Assembly (NCBI RefSeq): GCF_004310665.1
Contig: NZ_SIXF01000002.1
Span: forward strand, 248,001-312,000
DNA: 64,000 nucleotides
From: Pedobacter kyonggii
Lineage (GTDB): Bacteria > Bacteroidota > Bacteroidia > Sphingobacteriales > Sphingobacteriaceae
Direction of reading: 5' to 3'
In this document: positions 25,963 to 34,932 of the stretch, piece after piece
How positions within the stretch are numbered: the first letter of the stretch is position 1
Layout: every line of letters begins with the position of its first letter
Program-made: the position numbers and the translations under genes
Notes under the pieces: generated by a model
What the model was told of the DNA's origin: nothing
Databases searched by the model: none
Seen by the model: only the letters and a program-made list of their open reading frames with translations

Positions 25963-27023
25963 TTTTTTTTGAAGTACTGCTATCATTTTTCTTCACGCTG
26001 GCGATCTGCCTGATCACATTTCTTTCTTTTTATTTATTTCTTAGAAAAACCTGGAGAAGGGAATATGTTAAGTGGGACATGATGATAGATCTGTTACTTC
26101 GTAAAGCTATATTCTTTCATGAGGACAATGCCGGGCAACTGGCTTCAATTCCAGTAACCCGACGGTTAAAAGCCAACCTAAGGAACAAGAGGTTCTGTAA
26201 GCAATTTGTGAAAAAGATTATTGCAGCAAAGCGCAACATGTCGGGACGGCATGGCGAAAACCTGCGTCATTTATACATTCAGCTTGGTTTGGATAAAAAG
26301 GCACTCCGATTACTGGAAAGCCGAAAATGGCATGTGCGGGCTTATGCTATTCAGCAGATTGGAACGATGGGCCTTAAAGAGCAGCTCACCAGGATATACC
26401 GTTATACCAATAATAAAAATGACCTGGTTCGTATTGAGGCACAGATAGCCGTACTGAATCTTTTTGGGTTCGAAGGACTTCGTTTCCTTGATATAATCTC
26501 GTACCAGATGACGGAGTGGCAGCAGATCAGGCTTTTAAAAGAATTGTCTACAGTACCACAGGCCGAGTTGACGGGGATTGACAAATGGCTAACCTCCGGC
26601 AATCCGAGTGTTGTCATTTTTGCCCTTAAATTAGTCCGGAATTATCATCGATATGAGCTTTATGAGAACACTGTAAGTTGCCTCGATCATGGCGATGCCA
26701 GTGTGCGGAAACAGGCGATTTCAACATTAACCGAAATCTATACAGAAAGTACATCAGAAGAACTGCTGAGCAGGTTCGATTCCGAAACCTACAAAAATCA
26801 GATCGCTATCATGAATGCGATCGCAGTGATTGGGGGTGTGCAAAATGTTTCAACGCTGCTAGGTTACCTGGGAGCCGAGAAGCACGAAATGAAATTTGCG
26901 GTTGCGCGCGCGCTTGTCAACGGCAGTGCTATTGGCCTGGAGTGCCTGATTAACGATTCCAGATCGACAACTTACCCCTTAAGAGACATGATTCCTCAAC
27001 TAAAAAGCGAGATTAAATGGTGA
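25959..27023 (+). CDS. HEAT-repeat membrane protein of the polysaccharide operon
   Basis: 354 residues. One N-terminal transmembrane helix (VLLSFFFTLAICLITFLSFY LFL), then a cytosolic helical-repeat domain: RLLESRKWHVRAYAIQQIGT, NDLVRIEAQIAVLNLFGFEG, DASVRKQAISTLTEIY and HEMKFAVARALVNGSAIGLE are HEAT/Armadillo-like units. No catalytic motif. It overlaps the receiver gene by 4 bases and the GT2 gene by 7. I infer a scaffold or receiver-to-synthase adaptor; such genes occur between receivers and PgaC-like synthases in Bacteroidota, but I know no experimental role. Confidence 0.75.
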   Translation: MIFFEVLLSFFFTLAICLITFLSFYLFLRKTWRREYVKWDMMIDLLLRKAIFFHEDNAGQLASIPVTRRLKANLRNKRFCKQFVKKIIAAKRNMSGRHGENLRHLYIQLGLDKKALRLLESRKWHVRAYAIQQIGTMGLKEQLTRIYRYTNNKNDLVRIEAQIAVLNLFGFEGLRFLDIISYQMTEWQQIRLLKELSTVPQAELTGIDKWLTSGNPSVVIFALKLVRNYHRYELYENTVSCLDHGDASVRKQAISTLTEIYTESTSEELLSRFDSETYKNQIAIMNAIAVIGGVQNVSTLLGYLGAEKHEMKFAVARALVNGSAIGLECLINDSRSTTYPLRDMIPQLKSEIKW

Positions 27024-28444
27024 GCTGGCAATCGTTTTTAACAGATTTTTTTACTTATGGGCTATTAACCTATTCACTGCTACTTCTGTCCTGCTACATA
27101 TTTATTGCGGTGTTTTCGATGGGGGAGATACGCAACTACCTGCGTAAAAATAGTTTTACAGATTATGGCGTGCTGGCAGGTTCCAGGCAGGCGCCAAGTA
27201 TCAGTATTTTAGCGCCGGCGTATAATGAGGGGGCAAACATTATCGAGAATGTGCGGTCTTTGTTGTCCATTAATTACACCAACCTTGAAGTAATTATCAT
27301 TAACGATGGAAGCAGAGATGATTCGTTATCAAAGCTGATTGAAGTTTATGATCTTTACAAGGCTGACTTTTTTATTAACGGCCAGATTGAAACCAAGGAA
27401 GTTAAAGGCGTTTACAGAAGCAGAAAAGCTGTTTACAGAAAGTTAATCGTTGTTGACAAGCAGAATGGCGGAAAGGCAGACGCCTTAAACGTTGGTATAA
27501 ACGTTTCAAGCAACGATTATATTGTCTGCATCGATGTTGATTGTATCTTAGAGCAGGATGCTATTCTGAAACTGGCCAAGCCATTTTTGGAAAACACAAA
27601 AGAGCGGGTGATTGCTACGGGAGGGGTAATTCGTATTGCCAACAGCTGTATTGTGGAAAATGGGCGTTTACTCAAAGTTAAGCTTCCCAGGCAGTTCCTG
27701 CCACGTGTTCAAACGCTGGAATATATTCGGGCTTTTTTGCTGGGTCGGATGGCCTGGAGCCGCTTAAACGGTTTGCTGCTCATATCAGGCGCTTTCGGCG
27801 CATTCGATAAAGAGATCGTGATGAAATGCGGAGGATATAATCACAAAACAGTAGGTGAGGATATGGAGTTGGTAGTAAGAATGAGGCGGTACATGGAAGA
27901 ACAGGGTATTGCCCACAAAGTGAGCTTTATTCCCGATCCGCTGTGCTGGACAGAGGCTCCATCGACCTTTAAAATACTGGGGCGACAGCGAAATCGCTGG
28001 ACCCGGGGCACAATAGAAACCCTGCAGATGCATAAAGTTATATTTTTTAATCCCAAATACGGCCTTTTGGGTATGATTAGCTATCCATATTGGTTTTTCT
28101 TTGAATTTTTGGCTCCTTTAGTAGAGTTTTTTGGATTTATCGCTTTTATTATCCTGGCCAGCTTCGGATTGATCCAATGGTCCTTCTTTCTGAGCTTATT
28201 GCTTTTTATATTCAGCTTCGGGTTTTTATATTCAGTTTTTGCAATATTGATGGAGGTGCTCACTTATAACCAATACAAAACGAACAGAAACCTTTTGCTT
28301 TTAATTCTTACCGCATTTCTGGAGCCATTGATCTTCCATCCATTTGTGGTATGGTCGGCTATTAAAGGCAATATCGACCTATTAAGGAAGAAGAATTCCT
28401 GGGGTGAAATGACCAGGAAGGGATTTACAAAAGAAAAAGTTTAA
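27017..28444 (+). CDS. Processive family 2 glycosyltransferase (PgaC/IcaA-like polysaccharide synthase)
   Basis: 475 residues. A leading membrane helix (LTYSLLLLSCYIFIAVFSMG), GT-A domain with APAYNEGANIIENVRSLLSI, INDGSRDDS, the DxD motif IDVDC (Asp173, Asp175), TVGEDMELVVRMRR (catalytic Asp) and the processivity motif QRNRW (Gln324-Trp328) followed by TRG. Two to four C-terminal helices form the membrane channel. Such enzymes polymerise UDP-GlcNAc or UDP-Glc into beta-linked chains with coupled export. The sugar is not determinable. Starts inside the HEAT gene; one base before the next gene. Confidence 0.88.
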   Translation: MVSWQSFLTDFFTYGLLTYSLLLLSCYIFIAVFSMGEIRNYLRKNSFTDYGVLAGSRQAPSISILAPAYNEGANIIENVRSLLSINYTNLEVIIINDGSRDDSLSKLIEVYDLYKADFFINGQIETKEVKGVYRSRKAVYRKLIVVDKQNGGKADALNVGINVSSNDYIVCIDVDCILEQDAILKLAKPFLENTKERVIATGGVIRIANSCIVENGRLLKVKLPRQFLPRVQTLEYIRAFLLGRMAWSRLNGLLLISGAFGAFDKEIVMKCGGYNHKTVGEDMELVVRMRRYMEEQGIAHKVSFIPDPLCWTEAPSTFKILGRQRNRWTRGTIETLQMHKVIFFNPKYGLLGMISYPYWFFFEFLAPLVEFFGFIAFIILASFGLIQWSFFLSLLLFIFSFGFLYSVFAILMEVLTYNQYKTNRNLLLLILTAFLEPLIFHPFVVWSAIKGNIDLLRKKNSWGEMTRKGFTKEKV

Positions 28445-28445
28445 T

Positions 28446-30461
28446 ATGATCAGCCGTTTTAAATCAGCAACCATAGTTTTTCTGCAAACCGCCCTCGTTT
28501 GGCTTATTGCTTTAATTGTGATCAGGCTTGTAGAAGTACTGGCTAATGGATTAATCCACCAATTCCCGGTTAAGCTATTAAGTTTTATGTTGTGGTCATG
28601 GCTGGCAGATCTGAGCTTTTGGCTTAAATGGCTGATTTTTGAATTTATTCTATTTGTTCCGCTGTTTTTTGTGCATGCCCAACTGGCTAAAGTTAGCTTT
28701 AAAGTATTTGTTGCCATTACCATCTTCATTCAACTGGTTCTATGCCAGTATTTCGCTACGGCCCTGGTACCCTTGGGCGCAGATTTATATGGTTACTCTT
28801 TTGCCGATATCAAGCAAACCGTTGGTGCATCCGGTACGGTAAGCCTGCCGTTAATTCTAGGTTTTTTAGGTGTGGTTGTGCTCCTGGTAGTTGTACTTAA
28901 GCGATTGCCCAACGGTATCAAGGTTCCATTATGGCTGGCCTGGACCTTACCTATACTGTCCGTTTTTTATCTGATGACCAGTGGCGGGGAGCTTTTCAAA
29001 AAAAACTTTGAAAATCTTTTTGTGAATAACCTCGCATTAAACAAGGCCGATTACTTTTTTAGCAGCTCTTATATTCACTTTTATCCGGACGATGGGGATG
29101 TGGATATTTATGCCGATGCCTACATTGGAGATTATGGCGACGGTAGTATTGCGCCCACTACTTTCAGCTACCTGGGTGGATCGGAATACCCGTTCTACCG
29201 GAAAGCGAATGATCGTGATGTGCTGACACCATTTTTCAACAAAGCCAACAGTAAACCAAATCTGGTGGTCATTATCGTTGAGGGCTTGGGCAGGGCGTTT
29301 ACCAATGAAGGTGCCTATCTGGGAAATTTCACTCCTTTTATCGATTCATTAGCCAATAAAGGCCTTTACTGGAAAAACTTTTTAAGTGCTGGCGGTCGCA
29401 CGTTTGCAGTGCTCCCATCTTTAATGGGATCTCTGCCTTTCGGTAAAAATGGTTTTCTTGATCAGGGACAGCAAATGCCAGATCATCTTTCTTTGTTCAG
29501 TTTACTAAAATTCAATGGCTATAAAACTTCATTCTATTATGGAGGAGACGCAAGCTTCGATAATATGGACCTGTTTCTTCAAAAGAACAGCGTGGATGAA
29601 ATCAGAGACCTTAAGTCTTTTTCGGCAGGCTACCCCAAACTGCCGGCAGAAAATGGATTTTCATGGGGATATGGAGATCAGGAGCTGTATAAATACTATC
29701 TGGCAAACAGGCCTTCAAAAGCCGCTAAACCTGCAGAGCTGAACGTAATTTTAACAGTCACCACGCACAATCCTTTCCTGATTAATGAACAGGAAAAATA
29801 TAATTCCAGGTTTGAACAGCGGATGACGGACTTGGGATTCGACGAAGCAAAGAAAGATAATTATCGCAAGTACAAAAAACAGTATGGCACTATTTTATAT
29901 GCCGACGATGCTTTGAGGAGCTTTTTAAACAATTATAAGAAAAGGGAAGACTACAGCAATACTATTTTTGTAATTACAGGAGATCACCGGATGCCAGAGA
30001 TCCCGATGAGTAACAAGATTGATCGCTATCATGTGCCCTTAATTATTTATTCTCCACTGTTAAAGCGTAGCGCGCAGTTCGCATCCATATCTACACATTT
30101 CGATGTAACGCCAAGTTTGCTCGCTTATCTTCAGTCAGGCTATGGCATAGACCTGCCCAGCGCTGTAAGCTGGCTCGGATCAGGACTTGATACTGCCCGT
30201 TCATTCAGGAATGTGCATAGTTACCCACTGATACAGACCAAAACCGAGATGGTCGATTTTATCCAGGGTTCCTATCACCTCAACGGCACATCGCTTTATC
30301 AAATAGGCGACAATATGCAGGAGGAGTTAGTAACTGATGAGGTGGGTTACGAACGCATAAAAAATGCCTTCGAAAGTTTTAAACGGAAAAATACAGGTTT
30401 GGGTTCAAAGGCCAGGGTGCTGCCTCCATCGGTAATTTTAAAATATCGGCCGAAGAAATAG
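28446..30461 (+). CDS. LtaS-like membrane phosphotransferase/sulfatase-fold protein
   Basis: 671 residues. Four to five N-terminal transmembrane helices, then a large extracytoplasmic alkaline-phosphatase-fold domain. LtaS-type catalytic set is visible: Glu279 in VVIIVEGLGRAF, Thr319 in GGRTFAVLPSLMGS, Asp513-His514 in VITGDHRMPEIP, plus DRYHVPLIIYSP. Known relatives transfer phosphoglycerol or phosphoethanolamine from phospholipids to envelope glycans. In this operon it probably decorates the polymer made by the GT2 enzyme. Its TAG stop directly abuts the opposing gene's stop (TAGCTA). Confidence 0.85.
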   Translation: MISRFKSATIVFLQTALVWLIALIVIRLVEVLANGLIHQFPVKLLSFMLWSWLADLSFWLKWLIFEFILFVPLFFVHAQLAKVSFKVFVAITIFIQLVLCQYFATALVPLGADLYGYSFADIKQTVGASGTVSLPLILGFLGVVVLLVVVLKRLPNGIKVPLWLAWTLPILSVFYLMTSGGELFKKNFENLFVNNLALNKADYFFSSSYIHFYPDDGDVDIYADAYIGDYGDGSIAPTTFSYLGGSEYPFYRKANDRDVLTPFFNKANSKPNLVVIIVEGLGRAFTNEGAYLGNFTPFIDSLANKGLYWKNFLSAGGRTFAVLPSLMGSLPFGKNGFLDQGQQMPDHLSLFSLLKFNGYKTSFYYGGDASFDNMDLFLQKNSVDEIRDLKSFSAGYPKLPAENGFSWGYGDQELYKYYLANRPSKAAKPAELNVILTVTTHNPFLINEQEKYNSRFEQRMTDLGFDEAKKDNYRKYKKQYGTILYADDALRSFLNNYKKREDYSNTIFVITGDHRMPEIPMSNKIDRYHVPLIIYSPLLKRSAQFASISTHFDVTPSLLAYLQSGYGIDLPSAVSWLGSGLDTARSFRNVHSYPLIQTKTEMVDFIQGSYHLNGTSLYQIGDNMQEELVTDEVGYERIKNAFESFKRKNTGLGSKARVLPPSVILKYRPKK

Positions 30462-31628
30462 CTATTTGTTGATATACTCGCGTTCCTGATCAAGGATGGT
30501 GGTCATCATCGGGCGATAGAAATTCCAAAAGAAGCTGGATCGTTCCATCGGATTACTGGTGTCGTAGAATAACCATTTGAAAGCACCAATTCCTTTGAAA
30601 TAAGAGGAGGATAGGCTGACCGGGTTATCGCAGAAATCTCCGGAGAAGTAATAGAAGCGATAATCGGTTTCTTTATGCATCAACACGGCAGGAAAAACAG
30701 CACTTAGGCCATTTGCTTTCAAAAGCGCCTGCCCCTTTTGGTTAACATCCATCCGGAAGCTGGCAACCTGGGTATTAATCGCTTTGTTCGGCTGAATGAC
30801 ATCAAACCAGAATGCATATTTAATCTCATCGGGCAAACCCAGTACTTTTTGCCCGTATTCACCACTGATAATATGTGGCATCGGGTTTTTTAGGTCGCGG
30901 CCATCCTCCAGGATGATGACCCTGTCCTGATCGCTAACCAAAGCAATGCCAGACTTTTTAAAAGGCCAGTTGTTGTTATTTGCCCGTTTATAGTTATTAA
31001 TGAGCCATCGCGGCAGTTCCTTATTTCTTGCCGTATCAAGGCTTTCAAAAAAGCGGCCTGTCCAGCCGGTCCAGTGCATGGCGAACAGATCCTCAAACTG
31101 CTTTCTGGTTTCTTGGCTTGTAGGGCTTCCTATGCTATTAAATTCTGTGATAATGAGCTTCTTTTTCTGCTTCATCTGCTTTAATAGCTCAATATCCTGG
31201 CTGCTCATCCCGCCATAAACCATTCCGGACCGTTCGTTATTATTTTTTTGGGTATACCATTCGTTTCGGTAAATGCCGTAGGTATCCGTAAAATAAACCA
31301 GGTTAACATCCTCACTTAATTGCTGTAGCTGATCATGGTTAAACCGCTCCAGTCCCTTCAGGCGGAATTTTTCTCCCTCCAAAGGGAAGAAACCAAAATA
31401 ATCGTGGTCAATTTTATAAAATTTGCTTGCTGTTTTCGTTAGTTTCTCATGATTTAGAATCCATAGGAAGGAGATATGTTCCTGTCCTGCAGGTGTAAGA
31501 ACTGTTTTATCGATTATGGCAGCAACCATTTTGGTTCTGGGGCTTAAATACCAGCAGAGCCACATCGTTAATGGAATGCCGGCGGCAACAGCCAGAACAA
31601 TCCATAGTTTCTTTACCTTGCTTGTCAT
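30462..31628 (-). CDS. Unknown membrane-anchored periplasmic protein of the polysaccharide locus
   Basis: 388 residues. One N-terminal helix (LWIVLAVAAGIPLTMWLCWY L) anchors a large periplasmic domain. Segments such as NLVYFTDTYGIYRNEW, KKLIITEFNSIGS, WTGWTGRFFESLD, DRVIILEDGRDL and YAFWFDVI look like alternating strands and helices with acidic/aromatic residues, as in sugar-binding or glycoside-hydrolase-like folds, but I recognise no family. Its start overlaps the YaiO-type gene stop by one base. The position suggests processing, tailoring or export of the polymer. Confidence 0.7.
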   Translation of the reverse strand: MTSKVKKLWIVLAVAAGIPLTMWLCWYLSPRTKMVAAIIDKTVLTPAGQEHISFLWILNHEKLTKTASKFYKIDHDYFGFFPLEGEKFRLKGLERFNHDQLQQLSEDVNLVYFTDTYGIYRNEWYTQKNNNERSGMVYGGMSSQDIELLKQMKQKKKLIITEFNSIGSPTSQETRKQFEDLFAMHWTGWTGRFFESLDTARNKELPRWLINNYKRANNNNWPFKKSGIALVSDQDRVIILEDGRDLKNPMPHIISGEYGQKVLGLPDEIKYAFWFDVIQPNKAINTQVASFRMDVNQKGQALLKANGLSAVFPAVLMHKETDYRFYYFSGDFCDNPVSLSSSYFKGIGAFKWLFYDTSNPMERSSFFWNFYRPMMTTILDQEREYINK

Positions 31629-32869
31629 TAGAAACGTCTTATGTAGCCAATCCCGAGATCAAGTTGATTCCCTTTGGTGTCAGGCCTGTATTCCTGGTTC
31701 TCCAGCCCGAGGTTAACGATGAGGATATTAAGCGATTTAAACGCTTTTCGGTAACCGAGCGTGATGTTGTTTGATCGAAGCTTGTAAGCCGTGTTTCCAA
31801 TTAAAACATTGTTTTGTGGGTCATCTGGTGATAAACCAGTGCCCAGGCGAAGGCTAAAATAATCATCGGCACCACCGAAATAGTACCGGGTGGTCAAGGC
31901 GAACGATTGAGAGACCTGGTCGTTGGAAGGGGTTAAAAAAGTCCTGAAATTAAACCAGAAGCTTTTGTAGTATTTTCCTACTGACGCGGTATAGCTCCAG
32001 GTTGATTCGCCAAAGGTTAAATAGCGGAATCCGGCTTCTACTTCAAAGCTTGCCGGTAGGTTTGCATACAATGAAAAGCCTGCACGGTAATGAGGAAACA
32101 CGCCAACCTCGCTAGAGTATCCGCCACTGATGTAGGCCTGGAAGGTGTCTGATATGCGCGGATACGCGTCAACCTCGAACTGAAGGCCGTTGCGGTTAAA
32201 ACGGTTCGCATAGTTTACTCTTCCGGTAACAGAGCCCAATTTGGTTTGCCTGCTATAGTCTATACTCACAATGTGCCAGGGATCATCGAATTGTTTATCG
32301 AAGTATACAAAGTCGTAATTGAGGCCTATTTTGTTTTTGGAAGAATTTTCCCTAACCCGTGCGGCAAGTGTGCGTGCCTCGGTAAGGTTGGGCGATCGTT
32401 TTAGTACCTCTTCAATAGTTGCATTCGCCTCGGTCCATTTTTTTAAGCTGTTGAGTATTTTAGCTTTCAACAGCAGGAGCTCATCGTCTGTAGGATGGAA
32501 GGTAAGACCTTTATTCACGTTGAGCAGGGCCTTTTCATTATTGTCTTCCCAAAATTCGAGGGTAGAATTAGCAAGGTGTGCATCTTTGTTATCGGGCTGT
32601 TTTGCCAAAACCAGGGCGAAAGCTTGCCTGGCACTATCCGGTTGCTTGCTCCAGGTGTAAACCCTGCCTAAAAAAATCCTGATATCTGCATAATCCGGAC
32701 TTTCAGCCAAGGCCTTTTTGCTGAGTGCAATGGCCTTAGGATAGTCTTTTGATTCGAAGGCTGCAGTTCTTGCCTGGGTAAACAGCTCGTCTGCACTGCC
32801 TTGCTGCGCTTTCGAGAATTTGGATAATACCAGGGCCAATAATAACAATGAATAAAATTTGGGCTTCAT
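31628..32869 (-). CDS. YaiO-type outer-membrane protein: TPR domain plus beta-barrel
   Basis: 413 residues from ATG 32869, which starts a signal peptide (PKFYSLLLLALVLSKFSKAQ Q); an upstream in-frame start would add 36 residues and reach into the histidine kinase gene. Residues ~25-180 are TPR-like (SKKALAESPDYADIRIFLGR VY, ARQAFALVLAKQPDNKDAHL). The remainder is a barrel resembling the YaiO family (GLNYDFVYFDKQFDDPWHIV, RAGFSLYANLPASFEVEAGF R) ending in IGYIRRF. The TPR-then-barrel order parallels the PgaA/AlgK-AlgE exporters, so it is the probable outer-membrane exit pore of this locus. Confidence 0.82.
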   Translation of the reverse strand: MKPKFYSLLLLALVLSKFSKAQQGSADELFTQARTAAFESKDYPKAIALSKKALAESPDYADIRIFLGRVYTWSKQPDSARQAFALVLAKQPDNKDAHLANSTLEFWEDNNEKALLNVNKGLTFHPTDDELLLLKAKILNSLKKWTEANATIEEVLKRSPNLTEARTLAARVRENSSKNKIGLNYDFVYFDKQFDDPWHIVSIDYSRQTKLGSVTGRVNYANRFNRNGLQFEVDAYPRISDTFQAYISGGYSSEVGVFPHYRAGFSLYANLPASFEVEAGFRYLTFGESTWSYTASVGKYYKSFWFNFRTFLTPSNDQVSQSFALTTRYYFGGADDYFSLRLGTGLSPDDPQNNVLIGNTAYKLRSNNITLGYRKAFKSLNILIVNLGLENQEYRPDTKGNQLDLGIGYIRRF

Positions 32870-32903
32870 GATAGCATAAACTAGATTTTTAGCAGACAGA
32901 AAA

Positions 32904-34112
32904 TTACGCATGGCGTTGAGGAAGTTCAATGCGGAATACTGTTCCCTGTCCTTTTTCAGAGGTGATGAACATTTCACCCTTTAGTTTATCGATGAGGTGT
33001 TTTACCAGCGATAAGCCAAATCCGTAACCTTTCTCACCTCCGGTGCCTTGTTTTGTGCCAATGCCTCCTGTTAAGATTTGCACAATTTCGTCTTCCGTGA
33101 TCCCGACTCCGCTGTCGGCAACCACGATACTTAAAATATTTGTTTCCGGCTTCACCGCCACATCCAGGTCTACGGTTATTGTCCCACCGCTGGGGGTGAA
33201 TTTTACTGCATTAGAAATTAGGTTCCCATTAATCTGCAGCAGCTTGTTTTTTGAAAAAACGATATTTTTTTTGTCTGGGTTAATATTGATATTCAGATTG
33301 ATCTTTTTGCAGGTTGCCTGCGGTTCGTAAAGCTCCTGAAGCTTGGTGCGGAAACTGCTGAGGTCAAATTCATTGACACCTGGAGCTCTCACTTCATCAT
33401 TATCGGAAAGTATTTCGTCGGCAAGATCTAAAATTGATTTACTTCCACTATGAATTAATTTGATAAACTCAATTACCTGATCTAAATTGGCACTTTTTCC
33501 TTGCTCAGTAATTATTTCAGATAAACCTATTATCCCTGCAATGGGTCCGCGGATATCGTGAGCAACTTTTTTGGTTGATTCTTTAAGATCTTTTAAATTA
33601 TTTTGCAGCAACTCCATGGTCTGATAGGTTTTTATCCTGTTCATGATCTCTGCAGCAATGATCTTCAGTAGCTCGATCTTCTCCGGGCTCAGTGTTTTCA
33701 ATCCGGTATCCAGCACACAAAGGGCACCGATGTTTAATCCGTCGTTATCCTTAAGTGGTACACCAAAATAATAGCGAAGGGACAGCGGAGCACCGACATA
33801 GAAATTTTTATTGAAGCGGTCATCTGCCGAAAGATCCGGTACCTCGAACTGATCATTTTGTGTAATCGTGTATTGACATACAGACTCTTCCCTGGTCATC
33901 TGATGTAAATCAAGGCCACGTCTGCCTACCGTCCACTGGGTATAGGCGTCGATGAGGTTAACCAATGAGATTTCTGTGCCAGCTACTTTCGCGGCCAGAT
34001 GGGTAAGGTCTTTAAAACTTTCAGACAGGCTTCCGTAATCAATATCGAGATCGGACAACCTTAAAAGCCTTTCGGATTCATTATATGGTACAGGATAATT
34101 TATTTCAGACAT
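32904..34112 (-). CDS. GAF-domain sensor histidine kinase of the polysaccharide locus
   Basis: 402 residues, cytosolic. GAF domain (~20-165: VAGTEISLVNLIDAYTQWTV G, FYVGAPLSLRYYFGVPLKDN), HisKA with STKKVAHDIRGPIAGIIGLS (His185), and HATPase with NGNLISNAVKFTPSGGTI, VADSGVGITEDEI and GYGFGLSLVKHLID. No receiver of its own. First gene of the leftward operon (35 bases before the YaiO gene); the stand-alone receiver at 25600 in the facing operon is its likely partner. The GAF belongs to the same type as that of the hybrid kinase (RFYAGYPLRD / RYYFGVPLKD). Confidence 0.88.
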   Translation of the reverse strand: MSEINYPVPYNESERLLRLSDLDIDYGSLSESFKDLTHLAAKVAGTEISLVNLIDAYTQWTVGRRGLDLHQMTREESVCQYTITQNDQFEVPDLSADDRFNKNFYVGAPLSLRYYFGVPLKDNDGLNIGALCVLDTGLKTLSPEKIELLKIIAAEIMNRIKTYQTMELLQNNLKDLKESTKKVAHDIRGPIAGIIGLSEIITEQGKSANLDQVIEFIKLIHSGSKSILDLADEILSDNDEVRAPGVNEFDLSSFRTKLQELYEPQATCKKINLNININPDKKNIVFSKNKLLQINGNLISNAVKFTPSGGTITVDLDVAVKPETNILSIVVADSGVGITEDEIVQILTGGIGTKQGTGGEKGYGFGLSLVKHLIDKLKGEMFITSEKGQGTVFRIELPQRHA

Positions 34113-34597
34113 GGGCTATGTTTCTAATGTGGAAATGACCATTTGCATTATACTAGGCGTACTATTGTTATATCAAAGACATGCCGAAGTTACGGTTTTG
34201 ATGGCAAAAATTCAGGAACACAACCTATATGTTTCTTAATTATATTCTTATAAATAGGAATGGCAGAATATTGAACAGGGATATCTTATGGGACCTAAGG
34301 TCCGTACTTCCGAAAAGAAATTGCTATCGCATCTGGAATCATTTCAACCAAAAACCATTTTGGTTTCACTTTCACTAGCACGGTAAAAACCGACCATTTG
34401 GCGCATCACTTATGGTTTTGCGTTTGATCGGAGTTTATTCTAAAGAAGGATGGTACCCGTATTTCTCCCTTAATTTCCGTTATTAGTTAAGATCCGGTAA
34501 TATATGGGACAACTGATCTTATCTCGATAATGAGTTTTAGATACATTTCTATGATGCGGAACAACCATAAATTCTTAATTTTTAAGCTATTAAATAC
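34113..34597. other. Intergenic, promoter region of the leftward kinase operon
   Basis: No supported gene; a 115-codon rightward frame starting at 34530 is the antisense of a beta-propeller remnant. Small hairpins are visible (e.g. AACCAAAAACCATTTTGGTT near 34350). CAAAGACA at about 34175 is, on the minus strand, one mismatch from TAnnTTTG. Confidence 0.35.
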
Positions 34598-34631
34598 AAA
34601 ACCTGCAAGTATCATAGTAGTTGCAGGTTTT
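34598..34631. terminator. Terminator hairpin
   Basis: AAAACCTGCAA (34598-34608) and TTGCAGGTTTT (34621-34631) form an 11-bp stem with a 12-base loop, just after the stop of the beta-propeller remnant. Confidence 0.55.
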
Positions 34632-34636
34632 AGCTG

Positions 34637-34932
34637 TTACCAAAACAAAGGCTTGGATTCAGTTTTCCAAAAAATTATCCTGAATTCCTCTGAATGGTTG
34701 CCGTTTCTTATGGTATGGCTGTCCTGGCCCTCGCCCAGGTGGAGCTTATGGAGCATTCCGGAGTGGGAGCCCACCCAAAGGGTCTGCTCGTCGTTGGAAA
34801 TAGCCATGCCGCTGATGCTAGAGCCTAAATGGTGCCTCCATAAGGTTTTTCCATCGTTGTCAATTGCCCTGATGTAGCCATACGCATCGCCAAGGATATA
34901 ATATGTGGAGGCCGCTACTCCCGAATAAATGC
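34637..34932 (-). pseudogene. C-terminal remnant of a secreted beta-propeller (PQQ/WD40-like) protein
   Basis: Leftward frame: YYILGDAYGYIRAIDNDGKT LWRHHLGSSISGMAISNDEQ, then TLWVGSHSGMLHKLHLGEGQ, ending in SKPLFW. These are classic propeller-blade repeats (x-aDxxGktlW; vGsxxGxlhxl). No start codon is available; the frame is cut at about 34935, exactly where the truncated peroxiredoxin begins on the other strand. A proper terminator follows it, so this is the genuine 3' end of a lost gene. Confidence 0.65.

Noticed and set aside
34530-34877. 115-codon + frame as a gene
   Set aside because: The minus strand of the same DNA gives clear beta-propeller repeats and ends in a proper terminator; the + frame has no family features.
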